From positions 186,001 to 250,000 of the forward strand of contig NZ_JAFBDQ010000001.1 of the NCBI RefSeq assembly GCF_016908315.1: DNA of 64,000 nt, in the 5' to 3' direction. Source of the DNA: Halanaerobacter jeridensis (lineage in GTDB: Bacteria; Bacillota; Halanaerobiia; Halobacteroidales; Halobacteroidaceae). Numbering within the stretch: the first letter of the stretch is position 1; every line of letters starts with the position of its first letter. A program made the position numbers and the translations under genes. Of this stretch, positions 9,577-18,804 are shown one piece after another. Under the pieces are notes generated by a model. The model did not search any database. It was not told the DNA's origin and saw only the letters and a list, made by a program, of their open reading frames with translations.

Positions 9577-9605
9577 TTGCAAATTGATTAGTAATGTGCT
9601 ATAAT
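9577..9605 (+). promoter_or_regulatory. Sigma-A-type promoter for the rimP-nusA-infB operon
   Basis: TTGCAA (9577-9582), exactly 17 bases, then TATAAT (9600-9605). It drives a leader of about 165 nt before rimP. Position and consensus both support it. Confidence 0.7.
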
Positions 9606-9658
9606 ATTCCTGCGATATATGTTGATGTGCAAGGGAGAATTAATAGTTTTGACTAGTC

Positions 9659-9680
9659 AGAGTGGGTTTTAGCCCACTCT
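9659..9680 (+). promoter_or_regulatory. Leader hairpin before rimP
   Basis: AGAGTGGG pairs with CCCACTCT across a 6-base loop, followed by a weak TTTAAC. It sits in the rimP operon leader about 55 nt after the promoter. The T-run is too short for a clear terminator. It may be an attenuator or a site for NusA autoregulation, which is inference. Confidence 0.5.
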
Positions 9681-9779
9681 TTAACTATATACGAGAGGAA
9701 GTCAAAGCGATATAAGGATAAGATAAATGGAATTCGGGCATTAATACTATTAACAAAAGATTTGGGAGGGAGGAACAAA

Positions 9780-10238
9780 ATGAGTAAAAGTGTAGCAGAA
9801 GAAGTTTTAGAATTGGCTAATCCAATTGCGGAATCAAGAGGATTGGAATTAGTTGATGTAGAGTATAATAAAGAAGGAGAAGATTGGATTTTAAGAGTTT
9901 TTATTGATAAAGAAGGTGGAATTTCGCTTGAAGATTGCCAAGAAGTGAGTCGAGATTTAGAAGGACAGCTTGACGTAGTTGACCCGATTGAAAAATCTTA
10001 TTTATTAGAAGTTTCTTCCCCAGGATTAGATCGCCCATTAAAAGATGATGAAGATTTTGAACGTTTCACAGGCAGATTAATTAATATTTCTACTTATGCT
10101 CCGGTTGATGGTGCTAAAGAGTTTACAGGTACACTATTGGGATTAGAAGAAGGCGAAATTAGGATAGAAGTTGAAGGAGAAGAACTTCTTATACCTCAAA
10201 ATAAGGTTGCTAAGACTAAATTAGCAGTTGAGTTTTAA
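9780..10238 (+). CDS. rimP: Ribosome maturation factor RimP
   Basis: A 152-residue acidic protein needed for 30S subunit maturation. It shows the conserved GLELVDVEY stretch, SLEDCQEVSR and the central SSPGLDRPL motif typical of RimP (old name YlxS/DUF150). The start is ATG 9780: the strong RBS GGGAGGGAGG (9764-9773) is immediately upstream, and an upstream TTG at 9762 would start within that RBS. It is the first gene of the rimP-nusA-infB-rbfA operon. Confidence 0.93.
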   Translation: MSKSVAEEVLELANPIAESRGLELVDVEYNKEGEDWILRVFIDKEGGISLEDCQEVSRDLEGQLDVVDPIEKSYLLEVSSPGLDRPLKDDEDFERFTGRLINISTYAPVDGAKEFTGTLLGLEEGEIRIEVEGEELLIPQNKVAKTKLAVEF

Positions 10239-10260
10239 GCTTCACAAAGGAGGATTATAA

Positions 10261-11304
10261 ATGAATATTGAGTTGATTCAGGCATTGGAGGAAATTGAAA
10301 AAGATAAAGGCATACCAAAAGATATGTTATTAGAAGCAATTAAAGCTGCTCTAAAATCTGCTTATGGTAAGAGTGGACTTGGTTCTAAAGGTAATGCTGA
10401 GATTGAAATTGATGAAGAGAATGGTGAGGTACATGTTTATTCTAAGAAAGAAGTAGTAGAAGAAGTTGAAGATGAAGAAAGTGAAATTTCTCTTGAAAAA
10501 GCTAAAAATAAAGGTTTTGATTGCGAAATTGGTCAGAAATTAAAAATAGAGGTTACTCCGGCTAACTTTGGTAGAATTGCGGCTCAGACGGCGCGGCAAG
10601 TTGTAATCCAAAGAATTAGAGAAGCAGAGCGAGATATTTTATATCAAGAGTTCGTAACCCGTGAAGGAGAAATTTTAACTGGAATTATACAACGCTATCA
10701 TGATGATAATGTAATAATTGATTTAGGTCGTACAGAGGCAATATTAATTCCTAGGGAACAAATTCCTAATGAAAATTATGAATCAAATGAGAGAATTAAA
10801 GTCTATATTGTTGAAGTTGAACAGACTACTAAAGGGCCCAATATTTTAGTTTCTAGAACTCATCCGGGATTATTGAAGGAATTATTTAAATTAGAAGTTC
10901 CAGAAATTGGCGATGATACTGTAGAAATAAAATCTGTAGCTCGTGAAGCAGGATTCAGATCTAAAATTGCTGTTAATTCTGAAGATGATGATGTTGATGC
11001 TGTTGGAGCTTGTGTTGGTCCTAATGGACAGCGAGTTAGATCAATTGTGAATGAATTAAATGGTGAAAAAATAGATATTGTAGAGTGGAGTGAAGATATT
11101 GAAGTTTTCATTTCTAACGCTTTAAGTCCAGCGGAAGTAGTTGAAGTTAAGGTTAATGAAAATGAAGAAGTAGCGCAAGTAATAGTTCCAGATTATCAGC
11201 TTTCTTTAGCAATTGGTAAAGAAGGACAAAATGCTAGATTAGCTGCTAAGTTAACAGGTTGGAAAATAGATATTAAAAGTAAATCAGAGATTGAAGATGA
11301 ATAA
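10261..11304 (+). CDS. nusA: Transcription termination/antitermination factor NusA
   Basis: A 347-residue NusA with an N-terminal RNA-polymerase-binding domain (residues 1-130), an S1 domain (about 135-200, GEILTGIIQRYHDDNVIIDLG), and KH1/KH2 domains (about 230-345) containing GACVGPNGQRVRSIV and AIGKEGQNARLAAKLTGW. It has no C-terminal acidic repeats, as is normal in Firmicutes. NusA acts on elongating RNA polymerase in pausing, termination and rRNA antitermination. RBS AAAGGAGG is at 10246-10253. The usual next genes ylxR and ylxQ are missing: infB begins only 44 bp later. Confidence 0.96.
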   Translation: MNIELIQALEEIEKDKGIPKDMLLEAIKAALKSAYGKSGLGSKGNAEIEIDEENGEVHVYSKKEVVEEVEDEESEISLEKAKNKGFDCEIGQKLKIEVTPANFGRIAAQTARQVVIQRIREAERDILYQEFVTREGEILTGIIQRYHDDNVIIDLGRTEAILIPREQIPNENYESNERIKVYIVEVEQTTKGPNILVSRTHPGLLKELFKLEVPEIGDDTVEIKSVAREAGFRSKIAVNSEDDDVDAVGACVGPNGQRVRSIVNELNGEKIDIVEWSEDIEVFISNALSPAEVVEVKVNENEEVAQVIVPDYQLSLAIGKEGQNARLAAKLTGWKIDIKSKSEIEDE

Positions 11305-11348
11305 TGTAGGATAGTGTTCATTTAAAATGTAATATCGGGAGGGATATT

Positions 11349-13292
11349 ATGGGTATTAGGATTTATCAATTAGCAGATGAGTTAGATTTAGAGAATAAAG
11401 AATTAATCGATATATTACAAGAGCTAGATATCGATATCAATAGTCATATGAGTACAATAGAGGAAGATACAGCAGATATAGTTAGAGATATGTTTGAGGA
11501 AGAAGAGACTGAAGAAGAATCATTAGAAAATGTGATTGAAGTAGAAGATGTATTAACAGTTAAAGAATTAGGTGAAGAATTAGATGTTAAACCGAATAAA
11601 TTAATTACTGAATTGATTAATATGGGCACAATGGCTACGATTAATCAAGATCTTGACATGGAAACAATGGAAGAATTAGCAGCAGAATATGGTTATCAGA
11701 TTAAAGAAGTAGAAGGAGAAGATGAAGAAGAAGATATTTATGGTTTAGTAAATGATTATGAAGATAAAGAAGAAGACCTTGAATTACGTCCACCAGTTGT
11801 AACAGTAATGGGTCATGTTGACCACGGGAAAACTACTTTATTAGATGCAATTAGAAAAACAAATGTTACTGAAGGTGAAGCTGGAGGAATTACTCAGCAC
11901 ATTGGTGCCTATCAGGTAGAAGTAAATGATCAAAAGGTTACTTTTCTTGATACACCTGGTCATGAAGCATTTACTTCCATGAGAGCTAGAGGAGCTCAAG
12001 CTACAGATGTTGCGATTATAATTGTAGCTGCTGATGATGGAGTAATGCCACAAACTGTTGAAGCAATTAACCATGCTCAAGCTGCTGAAGTGCCGATTAT
12101 AGTAGCAGTTAATAAAATAGATAAGCCAAATGCACAGCCTGAAAAAGTTAAACAGGAATTAACTGAACATGGTTTAGTAGTTGAAGAATGGGGTGGCGAT
12201 ACAGTTACAGTACCAATCTCTGCTTTGAAACAGCAAAATTTAGATGAATTATTGGAAATGGTGCTACTAACAGCAGAGATGGAAGAATTAAAAGCTAACC
12301 CTAATCGACCTGCTAATGGAGTTATTGTAGAGGCCGAATTAGATAGAGGAAGAGGCCCTGTAGCTACAGCATTAGTTAAAAATGGTACCTTAAATATTGG
12401 AGATTATATTGTAGCTGGTTCAGCTCATGGTCGAGTGCGAGCTATGATAGATGATCATGGACAACGAGTTGAAAAAGCGGGTCCAGCAACTCCGGTTGAA
12501 GTATTAGGTTTATCTGATGTACCGAGTGCAGGTGATATTTTAGAAGTAATGCCTAGTGGTACTAATGCTCGAGATATAGCTGAAGAACGGGAAGAAGAAA
12601 AGCGAGCTAGAGAACTAGTAGATCATAAAACTGCTGTTAATTTAGATGATTTATTTGAACAGATCCAGCAAGGAGAAATTAAAGATCTAAATATTGTTAT
12701 TAAGGCAGATGTACAGGGTTCTATTGAAGCTCTAAAAGAGTCTTTACTGGATTTAAGTACTGATGAAGTTCAAGTTAATGTTGTGCATGGTGGTGTAGGA
12801 GGAATCACAGAAACTGATGTAATGTTAGCTTCTGCTTCTAATGCTATCATTATTGGATTTAATGTTCGCCCAGGGACTAATGCTCGAAAAACTGCTGAAA
12901 AAGAAAATATTGATATTAGAACTTATCGAGTTATTTATCGAGCTATTGAAGATGTTCGTAAAGCGATGGAAGGTTTATTAGAGCCTGATTATAAAGAAGT
13001 AGTTATTGGTGAGGTAGAAGTAAGAGATACATTTAAGGTTCCAGATGTTGGGATGATTGCTGGTGCTTATGTAACAGATGGAATAATAAAAAGAGATGCA
13101 GAATTGAGATTATTAAGAGATGGAAAAATTATTCACGAAGGTAAAATTTCATCCTTGAAGCGTTTTAAAGACGATGTTAAAGAAGTTAGAGAAGGATATG
13201 AATGCGGAATTGGAATTGAAGATTATAATGATTTAAAAGTTGGAGATGTAATGGAAGTTTATGAATATGAAGAAATCAAGAGAACTTTATAG
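11349..13292 (+). CDS. infB: Translation initiation factor IF-2
   Basis: A 647-residue IF-2. Two short IF2-N modules lie at the N-terminus (about 1-55 and 70-120), then a short acidic linker and the GTPase domain with [12 protein letters not shown] (about 155-166), DTPGHEAF and NKIDKP. Domains II-IV follow, ending with the fMet-tRNA-binding C-terminal beta-barrel. The linker is short and Glu-rich compared with the long basic/proline-rich linkers of enterobacteria. RBS GGGAGGG precedes the ATG. The stop codon is TAG, which shows amber is a genuine stop in this genome. Confidence 0.97.
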   Translation: MGIRIYQLADELDLENKELIDILQELDIDINSHMSTIEEDTADIVRDMFEEEETEEESLENVIEVEDVLTVKELGEELDVKPNKLITELINMGTMATINQDLDMETMEELAAEYGYQIKEVEGEDEEEDIYGLVNDYEDKEEDLELRPPVVTVMGHVDHGKTTLLDAIRKTNVTEGEAGGITQHIGAYQVEVNDQKVTFLDTPGHEAFTSMRARGAQATDVAIIIVAADDGVMPQTVEAINHAQAAEVPIIVAVNKIDKPNAQPEKVKQELTEHGLVVEEWGGDTVTVPISALKQQNLDELLEMVLLTAEMEELKANPNRPANGVIVEAELDRGRGPVATALVKNGTLNIGDYIVAGSAHGRVRAMIDDHGQRVEKAGPATPVEVLGLSDVPSAGDILEVMPSGTNARDIAEEREEEKRARELVDHKTAVNLDDLFEQIQQGEIKDLNIVIKADVQGSIEALKESLLDLSTDEVQVNVVHGGVGGITETDVMLASASNAIIIGFNVRPGTNARKTAEKENIDIRTYRVIYRAIEDVRKAMEGLLEPDYKEVVIGEVEVRDTFKVPDVGMIAGAYVTDGIIKRDAELRLLRDGKIIHEGKISSLKRFKDDVKEVREGYECGIGIEDYNDLKVGDVMEVYEYEEIKRTL

Positions 13293-13315
13293 AATAGATT
13301 TGGGGAGGGAGTACA

Positions 13316-13675
13316 ATGGTTAATCATCGTCCAGAACGAGTTGCTGAATTAATTAGAGAAGAAGTAAGCCAATTATTACGTAGAGAAGTTAAAGATCCCC
13401 GAATTGGTAATTTTGTTTCAGTGACTGATGTAGAAGTTTCAGGTGACTTACGACATGCTAAAGTGTTTGTTAGTACTATTAATGATAATGAAGAAGAATT
13501 AATGGAAGGTTTGAAGTCCACTCGTGGTTTCATTAGAAAAGAGATCGGAAATAGAATCAGATTATATCATACACCAGAAATAATTTTTCGTTATGATGAT
13601 TCTATTGAACGAGGAGCACGTATTTTTGAAATTATTGAAGATTTGAATGAGGATGAAGAAAATGAACAAGAATAA
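13316..13675 (+). CDS. rbfA: 30S ribosome-binding factor RbfA
   Basis: A 119-residue KH-like protein: HRPERVAELIREEVSQLL at the start, then KDPRIG, VTDVEVSGDLRHAKVFVS and the C-terminal TPEIIFRYDDSIERGARI. All are hallmarks of RbfA, which matures the 5' end of 16S rRNA and the cold-adapted 30S subunit. RBS GGGGAGGGAG is upstream. The acidic tail overlaps the start of the next gene by 14 bp, indicating translational coupling. Confidence 0.94.
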   Translation: MVNHRPERVAELIREEVSQLLRREVKDPRIGNFVSVTDVEVSGDLRHAKVFVSTINDNEEELMEGLKSTRGFIRKEIGNRIRLYHTPEIIFRYDDSIERGARIFEIIEDLNEDEENEQE

Positions 13676-14639
13676 TGATCTCGATTCCATTATAAATATT
13701 ATCGAAAATAATGATCGTTTTTTAGTTACTAGTCATGTTAATCCAGATGGAGATAATATTGGGTCTATTTTGGCCTTGAAAATATTTTTAGAGCAGTTAG
13801 GAAAAAAAGTAGAAGTAGTGCTTGATGATGAAGTTCCTGACTGCTTCTCTTTTTTATCTTATAGCCAGGATATTAAAGAGTATAATCCAGAATTAGAAAT
13901 AGATTTTGATGTTTTATTTACTTTAGACTCAGGAGATTGGGAGCGGATTAGTGATGTAGCTGATTTGGTAGATAAGCAAGTGATTGTTAATATTGATCAT
14001 CATGCAGATAATACTTTATATGGTGATTATAATTTAGTAACTGATGCAGCAGCTACGGCAGAATTGATTTATCAATTAATAATAGAATTAGATAAATCCA
14101 AGTTGAATCAAGACTTAGCGACTGCTATAGCTACAGCATTAATTACAGATACAGGATCTTTCCGCTATTCTAATACTAGACCTGAAACTCATCAAATCAT
14201 GGCTGATTTGCTTGATTTTGATGTAGATGTTAATTATATTACACGACAGATATTTGAAAATAATACTTATCAAAGTTTAATGCTTAAAGCCAAAGTGTTA
14301 GAAACTTTAGAAGTTGATGAAACAGCTAAAATTGCTTGGGTTAAAATTCCTGAACACTTTTTAGAAGAAGTTGGTGCTACGTGGGAAGATGCAGAAGGAA
14401 TTGTAGGTTATCCCCGTAGTTTACAGGGGGTTGAAGTTGCAGTCTTATTTAAGGAGTATCGCCCTCAAGAAATAAAAGTGAGTTTAAGATCTAATGAGTA
14501 CTTTGCAGTAGATAAAGTTGCTCATCAATTTGATGGTGGGGGGCATGCTAAAGCTGCAGGATGTTTGTTGGAATGTGGATTAGAAGAAGCAGAAGAGAAA
14601 GTGATTGAAGCTGTAAAGGAAGAAATAAGAAAATATTAA
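13662..14639 (+). CDS. nrnA: DHH/DHHA1 phosphoesterase, NrnA-like nanoRNase/pAp phosphatase
   Basis: A 325-residue DHH-family enzyme: SHVNPDGDNIGSILAL (motif I, D-x-D), LDSGD (motif II), IDHHADN (the DHH triad), TDTGSFRYSN and, in the DHHA1 domain, GGGHAKAAGC. Family members such as B. subtilis NrnA degrade short oligoribonucleotides and dephosphorylate pAp, and a c-di-AMP/pApA role is also known for close relatives. ATG 13662 is chosen over in-frame ATGs at 13647 and 13653 because GAGGA (13649-13653) is 8 bases before it. The usual partner truB is absent between this gene and ribF. Confidence 0.88.
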   Translation: MNKNNDLDSIINIIENNDRFLVTSHVNPDGDNIGSILALKIFLEQLGKKVEVVLDDEVPDCFSFLSYSQDIKEYNPELEIDFDVLFTLDSGDWERISDVADLVDKQVIVNIDHHADNTLYGDYNLVTDAAATAELIYQLIIELDKSKLNQDLATAIATALITDTGSFRYSNTRPETHQIMADLLDFDVDVNYITRQIFENNTYQSLMLKAKVLETLEVDETAKIAWVKIPEHFLEEVGATWEDAEGIVGYPRSLQGVEVAVLFKEYRPQEIKVSLRSNEYFAVDKVAHQFDGGGHAKAAGCLLECGLEEAEEKVIEAVKEEIRKY

Positions 14640-14677
14640 GTAAAATTATTATTGTTGGGCTTGAAGGGAGAGGTTAG

Positions 14678-15592
14678 ATGGAAATTATTTATAATCGCCC
14701 TCATAATTCAGAATTAGTTTTAACAATTGGATCCTTTGATGGAATTCATTTAGGGCACCGAGAAATTATGAAAAAAACAATTCAGGAAGCTGAGCGTTAT
14801 AATAGTGATAGTGCTTTATTAACATTCAATCCTCATCCTTTAGAAGTTGTAGCCCCTGCAGTTGCTCCAAAATCTTTAACTAGCTATCATCAAAAACTAG
14901 AATTAATTGAAAAGTTCGGTATTAATCGTATAATTTTTAAAAGATTTACTGAAGAATTTGCTCAATTACCTTATCAAGAATTTATAAAAAAATATTTAGT
15001 AGATCGTTTTTCAGTTAATAAAATTATAGTTGGGGCAGACTTTAGATGTGGGCATCAAAGTAAAGGGACTCCAGAGAAGATTAAAGAACTAGGAAACAAG
15101 TATGGTTTTGAAGTTGAAATAATTCCGGCAATTAAGATTGACGACCAAGATATAAGCAGTACATATATTAGAGAATTGATTAAAGAAGGAGCAGTTTCTA
15201 AAGTCAAGCGACAACTAGGAAGAAACTTTAAAATCGAAGCAAAAGTAGTTTCAGGAGATGGTCGTGGTCGTGAATTAGGTTATCCTACGGCTAATTTAAA
15301 ACCGGTCACTGATTATGTTATCCCCTCAGCGGGAGTTTATGCTTGTCGAATCAAAGTTGAAGATGAACTTTATGATGGAGTTGTGAATTTAGGTTATCGA
15401 CCTACTTTTAATAAAGGTGAGTTTTCAATTGAAGTTAATATTTTTGATTTCTCTGATATGATTTATGAGCAGACAGTAGAATTAGAATTTGTAGAAAGAA
15501 TTAGGGGCGAATTAGATTTTTCTACTGAAGAAGAATTGATAGAATATATTGAGCAAGATGTGCAGGAAGCCAAAGAAATATTATCTATATAA
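14678..15592 (+). CDS. ribF: Bifunctional riboflavin kinase / FAD synthetase
   Basis: A 304-residue protein. The N-terminal FMN adenylyltransferase domain has GSFDGIHLGHREI (HIGH-like nucleotide-binding motif), TFNPHPLEV and the ISSTYIRELI motif. The C-terminal riboflavin kinase domain has GDGRGRELGYPTANL and VYACRIKVE, ending near residue 300. It makes FMN and FAD from riboflavin and ATP. It follows rbfA-nrnA as in other Firmicutes, though truB is missing here. RBS GGGAGAGG precedes the ATG. Confidence 0.95.
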   Translation: MEIIYNRPHNSELVLTIGSFDGIHLGHREIMKKTIQEAERYNSDSALLTFNPHPLEVVAPAVAPKSLTSYHQKLELIEKFGINRIIFKRFTEEFAQLPYQEFIKKYLVDRFSVNKIIVGADFRCGHQSKGTPEKIKELGNKYGFEVEIIPAIKIDDQDISSTYIRELIKEGAVSKVKRQLGRNFKIEAKVVSGDGRGRELGYPTANLKPVTDYVIPSAGVYACRIKVEDELYDGVVNLGYRPTFNKGEFSIEVNIFDFSDMIYEQTVELEFVERIRGELDFSTEEELIEYIEQDVQEAKEILSI

Positions 15593-15604
15593 AGTGTAAC
15601 TTCG

Positions 15605-15793
15605 AGATGGCTGAGTAAGCATTTCTTCGTTCAGAAATTTAGGATGATTCGTCTAAAACTCGTAAACTTAAAATAAATTTAGTTTAATCAAAATTGGAGA
15701 TTAAACAATACAAAATTTATTTTAAGTTTACTTCATTAAGACTCATTAACATCCTAAATTTAATGCCACTACGAAAAACTTGCTCAGCCATCT
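15605..15793. repeat. 189-bp near-perfect palindrome, MITE-like
   Basis: The ends AGATGGCTGAGTAAG (15605) and CTTGCTCAGCCATCT (to 15793) are inverted copies with one mismatch. Further inside, AAATTTAGGATG pairs with CATCCTAAATTT, GTAAACTTAAAATAAATTT with its complement near 15712-15731, and GTTTAATC with GATTAAAC at the centre. The whole stretch folds into one long hairpin. It carries no gene. A non-autonomous mobile element (MITE) or a structured RNA is possible. No clear target-site duplication was seen. Confidence 0.65.
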
Positions 15794-15897
15794 AATGATA
15801 GTTTTACTTTAATAGTGGGGTCAGGGATTGTCTTAAAGTGAGGTTACTTATTTTTTGATTGTGCCTCTTGGTTTTGATTTTATGTTTTTAACTACTA

Positions 15898-15927
15898 GCC
15901 ACTAGCTTTTATCTACTAGCTAGTGGC
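15898..15927. repeat. 10-bp perfect inverted repeat
   Basis: GCCACTAGCT (15898-15907) and AGCTAGTGGC (15918-15927) pair perfectly across a 10-base loop. The arms are embedded in a longer CTACTAGC-rich stretch. It is followed by an A/T-rich promoter-like region for rpsO but no T-run directly after the stem, so termination is uncertain. Confidence 0.4.
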
Positions 15928-15952
15928 ACTTTATATAGATATTTATTTACTT

Positions 15953-15980
15953 TTGGCCAATTTTATGCTAAAATTATATA
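15953..15980 (+). promoter_or_regulatory. Possible rpsO promoter
   Basis: TTGGCC (15953-15958) and TATATA (15975-15980) are spaced by 16 bases, just before the rpsO leader hairpin. Both hexamers are imperfect, so this is tentative. Confidence 0.35.
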
Positions 15981-15991
15981 TAGTTGTGTAA

Positions 15992-16040
15992 CCATTTTCT
16001 AGGTTAAATTGTTAACTCCGACATTTAACTTGGAAAATGG
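15992..16040 (+). promoter_or_regulatory. rpsO leader hairpin, likely S15 autoregulatory site
   Basis: CCATTTTC-T-AGGTTAAAT pairs with ATTTAACT-TG-GAAAATGG around a 13-base loop, ending about 16 bases before the rpsO RBS. Many bacteria have a structured rpsO leader bound by S15 for feedback control, with unrelated structures in different phyla. The position here fits such a role. The binding itself is inferred. Confidence 0.5.
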
Positions 16041-16069
16041 GGCTGTAATTAATTAAGGAGGTGAAGTAA

Positions 16070-16336
16070 ATGTTATCACAAACAAAAAAGCAAGAAATTA
16101 TTGAAGAATATGCTGTTCATGAAAATGACACTGGTTCTCCACAAGTTCAGATTGCTTTATTAACTGAAAAGATTAAGCAACTTACTGAACACTTAAAGGA
16201 TCATAAGCAAGATTTTAATTCTCGCCGAGGCCTAGAAAAAATGGTAGGTAAGAGAAAAAGTCTACTAAATTATTTAGAAAATAATGATATTGAAGCATAT
16301 AGAGAATTAATCGATAAGTTGAATATTAGAGGCTAA
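16070..16336 (+). CDS. rpsO: 30S ribosomal protein S15
   Basis: An 88-residue S15, the normal length. It shows [35 protein letters not shown] and the C-terminal [13 protein letters not shown], which bind the 16S rRNA central domain. A very strong RBS (AAGGAGGTGA) precedes the ATG. It is preceded by its own leader hairpin and followed by a GC-rich terminator, then pnp, the conserved rpsO-pnp order. Confidence 0.97.
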   Translation: MLSQTKKQEIIEEYAVHENDTGSPQVQIALLTEKIKQLTEHLKDHKQDFNSRRGLEKMVGKRKSLLNYLENNDIEAYRELIDKLNIRG

Positions 16337-16344
16337 TTATAAAA

Positions 16345-16371
16345 ATAAGAGCGGGGTTCCCCGCTCTTATA
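16345..16371 (+). terminator. Terminator after rpsO
   Basis: ATAAGAGCGGGG and CCCCGCTCTTAT form a long perfect stem with a minimal TT loop, followed by ATTTTAATT. It probably allows partial read-through to pnp. Confidence 0.7.
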
Positions 16372-16464
16372 TTTTAATTAAAAAGTAGCCTGTTTTTTAG
16401 TAGAGAATAGATTTGAAATTACTGAGGAAATATAATAAATATTAAAGAGAAAGGAGTTAAAAGT

Positions 16465-18573
16465 ATGGGAAATAGTTGGTCAACTGAATTTGGAGGAAGA
16501 GAATTAACTATTGAGACTGGAGATTTAGCTCAACAAGCTAATGGTTCAGTCCTTGTTAGATATGGGGATACTGTAGTTTTAGTAACAGCTACTATGTCTG
16601 ATCCTAGACCAGGAATGAGTTATTTTCCTTTAATGATTAATTATGAGGAGAGATTATATTCTGTGGGAAAGATTCCTGGTGGGTTTATTAAACGAGAAGG
16701 GAAACCGAGTGATGCTGCTACATTAGCTGCTCGATTAATTGATCGTCCACTTCGCCCTTTATTCCCAGAAGGAATGAGACATGATGTACAGATAGTAGCA
16801 ACAGTATTATCGGTTGATAATGATAATGCCCCTGATATTGCTGCTATGGTAGGATCTTCAGCTGCATTAGCAATTTCTGATATTCCATTTGACGGTCCAA
16901 TCGCTGGTGCTAGAGTAGGGTTAGTTGATGATGAATACATTATTAATCCAACTAGTGAAGAGATGGAAGAAAGTTTATTAGATTTAACTGTTGCAGGAAC
17001 TGAAGAAGCAGTAATGATGGTAGAAGCTGGAGCAAATGAAGTTTCAGAAGAAGAAATAATTTCAGGGATTGATTTTGGACAAGATGCTATTAGAGATGTT
17101 GTTCAATTGCAAAAAGAGGTAGTTGCTGAAATTGGTAAAGAAAAAGCTGATTTAGATTTAGAAATAGTAGAAGATCCTGAATTAGAGGAAGAAGTAGAAG
17201 AACATGTAGGTGATCGATTAAGTCAGGCACTGCAGACAAAAGATAAGGCAGAGCGTGGTGAACAAGTTAATCAAGTACGAGAAGAAGTAGTTGATTATTT
17301 TAAAGAGCAATTTGCAGAAGATGAAGATTTAGATGAAAAAATTAAAGTAGTTAAAGATACTTTAGATAAAATTGCTAAAAAGTCTATTAAAACTTTAGTT
17401 TTAGAGGAAGGGAAAAGAATTGATGGTCGTAGCCTAGATGAAGTTCGTCAAATTTCTAGTGATATAGGGTTATTACCAAGAGCTCATGGATCAGGAGTAT
17501 TTACTCGAGGCCAAACGCAAGCAATGTCAGTAGTTACATTAGGTGCGGTTGGAGATGAGCAGGTATTAGATGGTATAGAAGAACAAGAATCTAAGCGTTA
17601 TATGCATCATTATAATTTCCCACCTTATAGTGTTGGAGAAACGAATCCATTACGTTCCCCAGGACGTAGAGAAATTGGACATGGTGCTTTAGGTGAAAGA
17701 GCTTTAAAACCAATGATTCCTGGAGAAGGTGACTTTCCATATACTATTCGAGTAGTATCTGAAGTTCTATCTTCTAATGGTTCTACTTCTCAAGCAAGTA
17801 TTTGTGGTAGTACTTTATCATTAATGGATGCGGGAGTACCAATTAAAAAACCAGTAGCTGGTATTGCAATGGGACTAATGAAAAAAGAAGATGACTATTC
17901 TATTTTAACTGATATTCAAGGTATTGAAGATCATAATGGAGATATGGATTTCAAAGTTGCAGGAACTGAAGATGGAATTACTGCTTTACAAATGGATATT
18001 AAAGTACAAGGTATTTCTTCTGATATTCTATCTGAGGCTTTAGAGCAAGCTCGTAATGGGCGTCTGCATATTCTAGATAAAATGATGGAGACAATTTCTG
18101 AACCTCGAGAAGAACTATCTGAATACGCTCCAAGTATGATTACATTGAAGATTGATCCGGAAAAAATTAGAGATGTAATTGGTAAAGGCGGCGAGACTAT
18201 TAAAAGCATTGTAGATGAAACGGGAGTTAAAGTTGATATTGAAGATGATGGAACAGTCTTTGTTGCTGCTGAAGACCAAGAAAGTGGTCAAGAAGCTAAA
18301 CGGATCATCGAGAAATTAACTGAGGAAGTTGAAGTAGGAAATATGTATATGGGTGAAGTTAAGAAAACTGTTGACTTTGGAGCATTTGTAGAAATTTTAC
18401 CTGGTAAAGAAGGTTTAGTTCATATTTCTGAATTAGCTGATCATCATGTTAAGAATACTGAAGATATCTTAAAAGAAGGCGAAGAAGTTTTAGTTAAAGT
18501 AATTGATATTAATGATCGTGGTATTAGCTTATCTAGAAAAGAAGCTATATCTGATGAAGAAGATAGTAATTAA
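16465..18573 (+). CDS. pnp: Polyribonucleotide nucleotidyltransferase (PNPase)
   Basis: A 702-residue phosphorolytic 3'-5' exoribonuclease. It has two RNase PH domains (about 5-215 and 310-545) joined by an alpha-helical linker. The second has the catalytic region [15 protein letters not shown] and DAGVPI. These are followed by a KH domain ([17 protein letters not shown], about 565) and a C-terminal S1 domain ([18 protein letters not shown], about 630). The length is typical. It acts in mRNA decay and RNA quality control. RBS AAAGGAG lies before the ATG. Confidence 0.97.
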   Translation: MGNSWSTEFGGRELTIETGDLAQQANGSVLVRYGDTVVLVTATMSDPRPGMSYFPLMINYEERLYSVGKIPGGFIKREGKPSDAATLAARLIDRPLRPLFPEGMRHDVQIVATVLSVDNDNAPDIAAMVGSSAALAISDIPFDGPIAGARVGLVDDEYIINPTSEEMEESLLDLTVAGTEEAVMMVEAGANEVSEEEIISGIDFGQDAIRDVVQLQKEVVAEIGKEKADLDLEIVEDPELEEEVEEHVGDRLSQALQTKDKAERGEQVNQVREEVVDYFKEQFAEDEDLDEKIKVVKDTLDKIAKKSIKTLVLEEGKRIDGRSLDEVRQISSDIGLLPRAHGSGVFTRGQTQAMSVVTLGAVGDEQVLDGIEEQESKRYMHHYNFPPYSVGETNPLRSPGRREIGHGALGERALKPMIPGEGDFPYTIRVVSEVLSSNGSTSQASICGSTLSLMDAGVPIKKPVAGIAMGLMKKEDDYSILTDIQGIEDHNGDMDFKVAGTEDGITALQMDIKVQGISSDILSEALEQARNGRLHILDKMMETISEPREELSEYAPSMITLKIDPEKIRDVIGKGGETIKSIVDETGVKVDIEDDGTVFVAAEDQESGQEAKRIIEKLTEEVEVGNMYMGEVKKTVDFGAFVEILPGKEGLVHISELADHHVKNTEDILKEGEEVLVKVIDINDRGISLSRKEAISDEEDSN

Positions 18574-18583
18574 TTAATCTAAA

Positions 18584-18618
18584 AAAACATAAACTAGATT
18601 TATTCTGGTTTATGTTTT
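18584..18618 (+). terminator. Terminator after pnp
   Basis: AAAACATAAAC pairs with GTTTATGTTTT across a short loop, an AT-rich stem ending in a T-run. It lies directly after the pnp stop. Confidence 0.65.
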
Positions 18619-18700
18619 CGCTATTTTCTTTAAATTATCAATATATTTGCAACAACTTGCAGGAAAATAAAAAATAATGTTGAATATATTTAAATGGTGG

Positions 18701-18732
18701 CTCTATCTCAATAACAGAGATAGAGTTTTTTA
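18701..18732 (+). terminator. Stand-alone intrinsic terminator upstream of nfo
   Basis: CTCTATCTC pairs with GAGATAGAG around a 7-base loop and is followed by seven Ts. It lies 80 bp after the pnp terminator and about 75 bp before nfo, with no gene between. It could be an attenuator for nfo, the end of a small RNA, or a second pnp terminator. Confidence 0.75.
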
Positions 18733-18804
18733 TTTCTTATTGCTGCGAATTTTAGTTTTAATTTTGTTATTTTAAGTTATCAAGTTGTAATTTGGGAAGG
18801 TGAT

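Noticed and set aside
15898-15927. Intrinsic terminator of ribF
   Set aside because: The stem is good but no T-run follows, so I listed it only as an inverted repeat.
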